Assembly (NCBI GenBank): GCA_000507305.1 | Contig: DF239748.1 | Coordinates: 96,756 to 160,755 of the forward strand | From: Breviolum minutum Mf 1.05b.01 | Lineage: Eukaryota > Sar > Dinophyceae > Suessiales > Symbiodiniaceae | Direction: 5' to 3' | DNA length: 64,000 bases | Shown here: in pieces, positions 48,001-55,677 of the stretch | Position numbering within the stretch: position 1 is the first letter of the stretch | Layout of the letters: the number at the start of each line of letters is the position of its first letter | Translations under genes and position numbers: made by a program | Notes under the pieces: generated by a model | The model's database searches: none | What the model was told of the DNA's origin: nothing | Seen by the model: only the letters and a program-made list of their open reading frames with translations

Positions 48001-51000
48001 TTGAAATTATCTGAGGTATGGCGGTATGGTCTGTTACAAAATGGTATGAAATGAAATGCCATGGAGGACTCAGCCCTGATATTATCATCCCTCAGAAAGA
48101 ATTCAAAGGGTGGTGATAGGGTAGCTTTAGAACCCTTGCCTATCATGGAACCATAGTCATGCCATGGACTTGGACCTGCAATACATAAGGTTACAGTGTA
48201 CTGTATGTATGTATTGGATTCTTTGATGTTCATATTTGTCTTGCTGAGCCTTTGTTCATAACTCATAACTTACTCATAATGACAAAAACCCAGTAAGCTC
48301 AGAACTACTAGGTTAAAAAACCAAATGAAACTTGCAAAATCAAAGTAAAAGCAATGATCTGTCTTGCGAAGTGAGGTTCCATAAACTTCTTAGCGCCCTG
48401 TCTGCGGGTGAACTTACCAACCCATTGACGACCAGCCATCTGCAAAATACCAGCAACTTGTCGTTTGGGAGGCAAGGTTTTGGTTTCAACCCAATGCTTC
48501 ACAAGCTCATACCCTCTAATTGCAGATTGAAGGAATGATGTCTCTTTGGCTGCCCAAGGTGTTTTGACAGCCTCATTGCCCCTCCAGCTTGCAACTCTCT
48601 GAACCTGTCCATTCTTGACTTCCACAGCATCTGAGGTTGTAGGACCATGGGTTGCAATATCATGCAATATCAGCCTAACTTCATTGTAAACAGATAGCTG
48701 CACTTCATGCGTTTGCTGCCCAAGGATTTTTGGAAACGCATCCAAGAGTTTCTTGCTAAATGCGGAGTCCAAGCATTTGCCACATGAAGCGTACTCATTT
48801 TGGAAAACATCCCACAAAACCACAAAGTTGGAAAGATCAGCCCTTAGCAGCTGGAAAAGTTTCAATGGGTAACCAGCGAAATCATGGATGAAGCGTTTCC
48901 ATGTATCGGAGAAAATGATAAGGATCATTTGGAAGATAACTTTCATCTCCTGTACAGATGTTGCTATGTCCAGCCCTGTCATTTCCAAGCTTTGTAGCCC
49001 GCCAGGTAGAAGCATTTGCACATAGTCTGAAATGATGTGCCACCCAAACTGTCCCAAAACAATTGAAATGAACATGTCCCTTGACTTCTTCGCCATTGAA
49101 TCCCATGATGCCTGCTGAGAACCCAAGAGTGCCAACTGAGTAAGTCTGCTACTTCTAGCAAACAACATATTCATGTGTTGGTCCATCGGCTTGAGGACTA
49201 AGCTGACAATGTTTGTTGACGAAATAAAATCTTCTCGCATGATTTCCTGATGAACCAAGGCCTTTCGTTTTGCATTGTGGGCAGCAAAGTTGGTAGCCTC
49301 ATCTTCATGCAACAGTTCGTCGTTGACTTGAACAGCAGTTGAACCATCAATACCTTCCTTGGCAAGGTCAATATCTGCCATCAAATTGCTGATGAATGCC
49401 TCTTGCGTCCCTGAAGCTGTCTTTTCTAACTGCATCTCGTTCAGTGTCCTTTGCAAAAGTTTGTGGATTGTAAAGCCAACCTTTAGGTACCCCACAGCCC
49501 CATCATAATGCTTGAATCTGTAAAGCAATGGTGTAGGGAATCCCCGGGATAGGAATGGTACCACCAGCTTTAAGCACTTGTTCAAACTGTCTTGATAGCC
49601 CTTGCAACACTCATTGCCATTTTTGTGAATGCAGAAATGAAAAATGCAGTCAGATTCCAGATCCCCATTTAAGAAATCCAAACTATCAGCCAAAGCCTGC
49701 TTGCGAAGTTTTGATTGGGTTTGGTAGTAGTTCTTCAACATCTCTCGTTTTGCCAACAGTGGTTCTGTCTGATGGGGAATCTCGGCCACTGGAAGGTATG
49801 TGAATGACTTTCTCACGATTGAAGCCATGGTTGTAGCAAAGGACTTGCGAAAACTCAAGGTTTCGAACAAATGCCCCAACCGGACTATTGTAGTCCACAG
49901 TTTTGGGACCATCAGCACAATTGGCTTCCTGATTAAGCATATCTGATGGACTGTGCATTTCAGTCTCAATGCTAGATGTTTGCCAGTACTGTCCTTCTTT
50001 CTCAATTGTTGGCATTCAGTTCTGAAAGCAGCACCATTAGCTTTCAGTGCGTCGCCCACAAAAAGAAATGTTTTCCATGGAACAGGTTTCACAAGGTCTT
50101 TGGCCAGACCAAATCTTTCAAACATCTCCCCTAGACCACTCGCAGTCAGCAGAGCACAGCTGGAGAAACTCTGATGAATCCCTTGAGCGTCAGGGTTGTC
50201 CACCACGACAAGCGGTGTAGGCACACGGAAATTTAGGCAGCATTTGTCCGTTTCAATGTCCAAAGAATCCATTTTGGCCAATCTCACACTTACTGTTTGA
50301 ACTGAATTCAAGATAGTATAAATTGTCGTGGGGTCGTTGTGGGAAGGTCCTCTAAGGCGTGTAGAAGTATCGTCAACTATGTGACTATTGAGAACGTGGT
50401 AATGTTGTAAACCATCATCATCTGAGCTGATCTTGAAGAGTTGGTCCAACAAAACAGCCAAACCACGCATCAAACTGAAAACACAACGTTTGCGATCCCT
50501 TGCAAATGTAGCCCTGGATTCGTAAATCTCCTCTTGATTCACTGCTTTGAAAAATGAACTCGTGAAAAACCAGTGCTGCAGTTTGCCGGCAGAAGTGTCT
50601 TGGGATGGTGTTTCTCTAACGTGGGGCTCCACATGCTTCTCCAACAATCTGCGGGATTGTTTATTCAAAAGTGCCTGTGTCCTGGCTTTTGCTGTTCTAT
50701 TTCTCAGTTGGTCCTTCCCAGAACTGTACCTTTTTGGAGGTGGTGCGTCCAGCTGCAGTCTGCTAAACATGTCTTAGCAATTGCATGGGTAGAAGACCAA
50801 CTTGAAGCTTGCAACTTGAGCTTTAGTGGCAAACTTTTTCAAACCAAATCAAAATGATAGATGCAATTTTGGTATGTTTCATCTCGTCCCATTTGAAATT
50901 GTTTGCACTGTCTGCTGTCTGCATGACTTTACCTCTTCATTGATCCATCATTGGGCCCATCATGTTTTATTTTCTGTTCCCTGCGAAAAACAAATGGCTA

Positions 51001-54000
51001 ATATCTCATCATTGCCCAACTGCGTGTCATAGTAAAAACACTCACTCAAAACAAATCAAACTACAGCTACATCATTACGAAAAGAATCATACCACATCAC
51101 ATCACATATCAGTAAACAGTTCTTTCAAAACTAAAGTAAACCCAAAAAACTATAACATTACATACTGTCATACTGCCTGTACTTACTACTCACAGCACAG
51201 CACAAATTACATTTTTTGGATGCGAAACACATTGCATCATTGATGATTTGCACATGCTTTGATGAATCTTAACCAGGGAAGTGCCAATGCATTGCACCTT
51301 GCACTTGAAAAGCTTGAGATTTTGATAAACATCTAGACAGTGCTGGAATTAATCAGCATGCATCATGCTGGCAAACATGGAGCCCAAATGGTGGTTGATG
51401 TTTTCCTTACTTTCCATTCGTAATTCATTGGTTGCTGATCCCTAGATGACTGACTCACAGAGCCTCATACTGGCGGTCCCTTGCCTTATAGTCAACGAAC
51501 TCTGGGTCCAACTGGTTGTTCAAGCCATTGAAAGTGTCATAGATGCCAAGGACCTGCCAAGTTGGGATCTATGAGAATATGACCCTGGCCCTCACTGATC
51601 ACCTTAACAAAGAAATCAGAACTTGAACACACATATTACATTCATAGTCATATGCAAATGTAAAAATATATGACATGTCATTTGTCACATGAATCATGAA
51701 CAAGAAAAACAACATGTGTAACATGTGACACAACAAAAAATTGCATATAGATTGGAGAGAAACAAAGAAAATTAACATATCATATATCATATATAATTAG
51801 AAATATAATAAACAATATAAAATTTCAATTTCTAACATTAACATGAACATGTACCAACTAGACTGAGTCAGACTGAGTATTGAAAGCGCACCACGACAGT
51901 ATGTATAAAATCAAAAAACGTAACTGACCGCACAAAACTATGATACAAAAAATGATACAACTTGAACAAATATATCACAAACCTGTTGTTTCATTCTTTG
52001 TTCTGTTTTGCCACCTCCAAGCAATTAATACAGCCCTAGTACTGGGACAATAGATTATCTACCTAGGCCTAGAATCTCAACCCCCTGCCAAATAGATAAT
52101 GCCAACTTAATAGGTTTAGTCTCTCAACAAAAGCAGGTCTTAACACATTGAGTTGATTGAGTGACTGATGGATTCAATCCAACACAACTTAACAATAGAG
52201 CTTTAGAACTGAACTGATGACACTCTGCAACATTCATGGCCCATGGCCAATGGCTACAAACTTACACGCACACAACCCATCATCATGGTATGTGGGTTTG
52301 TTGGCCAACAAAGTGGGGCATAGTCTAAGCAGGTAAACAATGAAGCACAGATATTATGGTCAGAATGAGTAGCCAGTAGTTAATTTGTGTGGTGGCAGCT
52401 CCACTAGGGCCACCTAACATGGAGATAACTCATTGGATTAAACTCATTGGATCATTGGGCCAGTGGGTTTCTTTTTCTGAGTGAGTGAAAATTCAACAGT
52501 AATCAGTAGGGCATCACTACTCACTGTTCTATCCCAGGTCTGGCAAAATCATGTAGCTGTAGTGAATCCAAAAAACCACTCAATAAACCTGACCAGCACT
52601 TTTCCAGTGGCATGCCTCCTCCATTATTGCGATGCGTGGTTGATGCTTACCTGAAGTTGGACCATGGGCCATCAGTAACAGTTAGCCATTGGGTTGCAAT
52701 AGGGGTTGTAAAGTACTGAAAGAACAAAGTGAGAAGTGAAAAGTTAAAGAGTCAACGTTTGGAGGTAGAACTGAGCAAAAGTAAAGCAAAAAGTGTAGTG
52801 GAGTTTCAGCAAAAGCATCTTTGAACATTAATATATTTGGATGGGTCATTCAACAGGACCAGAACAATCAAAATCAGACTGAATAAACACACAAAAGAAG
52901 GAATAAACCATAAATCACTTCACTGTCAAATCTTGGTCTGGTAATGAATGAACAGGATGATTGTGATGGCCTTTCCTCTTTGTGATGGCTTGGTGAAAAT
53001 GATGAAAATGATTCTGGACCACATGATGCTGTTCTCAAATCTTTGTGAAGGTTGTTCTACTTACATTACATGAATTGTTTGCTTCACTTGTCTACTTGCC
53101 TTTGCGCAAGTTGAAGACTGAAGACCCAGCCAAAAGAAAAAACGATCCCAACATTAATAGCATGAGGTTTGATCTCACTTCAGAACTTCAAGAAAAAGTG
53201 GAAACATTCAGATTCAACAAAGCCAATTCCTGATTCTTCAAGCTCAATTGAAATGATGCCAAGCCAAGACACGAATCCACCGAGAACCCTTCACAAAAGG
53301 TTGACTGTCTTTTGCTTGCAGGGGGTTGTAGTCTGCCTCCTTTCTGCAACTGCTAAGAACTGTGTAAGGCCTACAAGGAGGTCCAAAAACGAACACGTCA
53401 ATGTCCTGGCCACATGGGCAATGTGAAGCTGGGGCATGCGCTGGAATTCACACCATTAGATATTAGATTGATATTTCACATTTCAATTTGAAAATTCAAA
53501 TTCAAACTATTAACAAACTCAACTTCATCAGGATCTGAAATGATGCCAACAAAAAGCAGGCATGCATGCGGCATGTGCATCCTGAAACCAAGGTTCCCAA
53601 AATGTAGCTGCATGCATGGTGCCAAAGTGAGTCATATTTAAAATATTGCTTTTGCTGTTGCTTGTCAAATTGTAATATGGCTGATCGACTGACTGAAAAA
53701 ATATGTAGCTGACTTGTTGGTCTTGGATGCACTGGATTTATGCCATTGTATTGGAAAGTGGCTAGTCATACCCTGACAAAATATCAAATCATCAGCAGAT
53801 TCCACTCCAACCAACATGCATCTCATGTCTCATCAACAAGATTTCTACAACAAAAAGACATCTGTCTACTGTCTACTGTACTTGTATCATTGTCATGGTT
53901 TATCATTTGGCGATTTATTCTACCACCAGCCACGAGCCCTTGCAGCTCCTGGTTGGGCTTCTCCAGGCAACATCCATGAGCAGTGTGAGGATGTAGGTCA

Positions 54001-55646
54001 CAAGGAACCCTGCTGTCACCATGTCCATCCAGCATCTCCGCAAAGATGTGGTCAACTCAGATTATCATTCAATTCAGATGGCAAATGCTCTGGGAACTTC
54101 AAAATCTGTGATGATGAACCATGATGAACCCGCATCACTCACATCATAAACAGCACCATTCAATCAATCTTAGAATCAAAAATCATCAATTATCGAATCA
54201 TCAACATCATCAATCATGCCATAAAGATCATCCACCATCACCATCAGCATCATCATCTTTATCCATGCGATTCCTAATCCTGAACACTTAACATTTGCAT
54301 CACTTATAATATCACTGATCCTATTCATCATCCTCATCAACACTCACACTAACCATCACCTCAAATAAAGGGAAACACAAAACGCAACAAAGCTAGAGAG
54401 TATGTTCAAGGGCCCTGACTCCAATATTCATGGTTCACCATGAGGCTAACAGTGAAGTAACAGAAAAATTGGCTTTTAGTCATACAGTATGTCATACATA
54501 TTATCATATTACATACTGTACCTTGATACTAAGGCAGGGGGCCTTGTGAGTTTTTGCAGCCAAATCACCCCTTCCTCTCAAATGTGTTGATAACCAATTG
54601 CGCTTCATTGGGCACCTCTCACTGAACGAGTTGATGTTGAAGTCGAAGCCAAAGGGGAAGCAAAGCCGGTCCCTGGGTTTCTGAAGGGTCATTGTCATTG
54701 TTGGTGCTGTTGTTGTTGTTGTTCTTCTTCTTCTTCTTCTTTTTCTTCTTCTTCTTGTTTCTTGTTTGCTATCAGTGTTGATGGTGATAAACCCCAACTC
54801 TCTACTGGGACAAAGTGGTGATCAGGCCCCCAGTTTTGAGGCACAAGGACTCACTTCAAGCAGAAAGAAAGATGTCAGTATAAAGAGTATAAGTTGTGGT
54901 GGTGGTGGTGAGTGATTCAAAAGATTTGCATGACAAGTCACATGCAGTAGCTCGCTGTCCCAGCTCCAGCACAAGCTTCAGCAATGATGTACCTTACACA
55001 CATATGATGTCACATATGTCACATGTCAATATACCATGAAACAGTCATGGGCCAGGGGCCAAGTGCCATGAGTTGATGTGACAGGGCTAAACTAAACAAA
55101 AAATCACTACCTATGGCCCTATGGTACAGTACAGTTAGCTAAGTGTTGATTGCTGTGTAGGAAGTGGTGTGCTGACACTGCCTAATCAGATTGCTGCCCA
55201 GTTGCTTTGGTGACACTTCCTTGCTTGGCTTCAGCAAATGCATAGACTTAAGGGTGCCCCAAACGATGTGAGGCCACTTCAGGTAGCGAGGCATGTGAGG
55301 ATCAACGCCAGAGTAGAAGTCCATAAAAGCGGAGGGCGGTCCAATTGTCCTAGGGAGTTGGCCATATGTTTGGCCATGTGGGAGGTTACCTGGAAAAGAA
55401 AATTCCTATTCCTATTGTAGGAGTCTGAACTTTTGGGAGAGCTACAATCCCAAGTCCTAACAGAAGAATGATTTCATCAGCATCATGCAAATTCATGACT
55501 GCAGAGATGTATGCTGCATACTGTATGTAGGTTTGTTGGTATGTATGTATGTATGTATGTATGTATGTATGTATGTATGTATGTATGTATGTATGTATGT
55601 ATGTATGTATGTATGTATGTATGTATGTATGTATGTTTGATGTATG

Positions 55647-55677
<31 letters not shown>

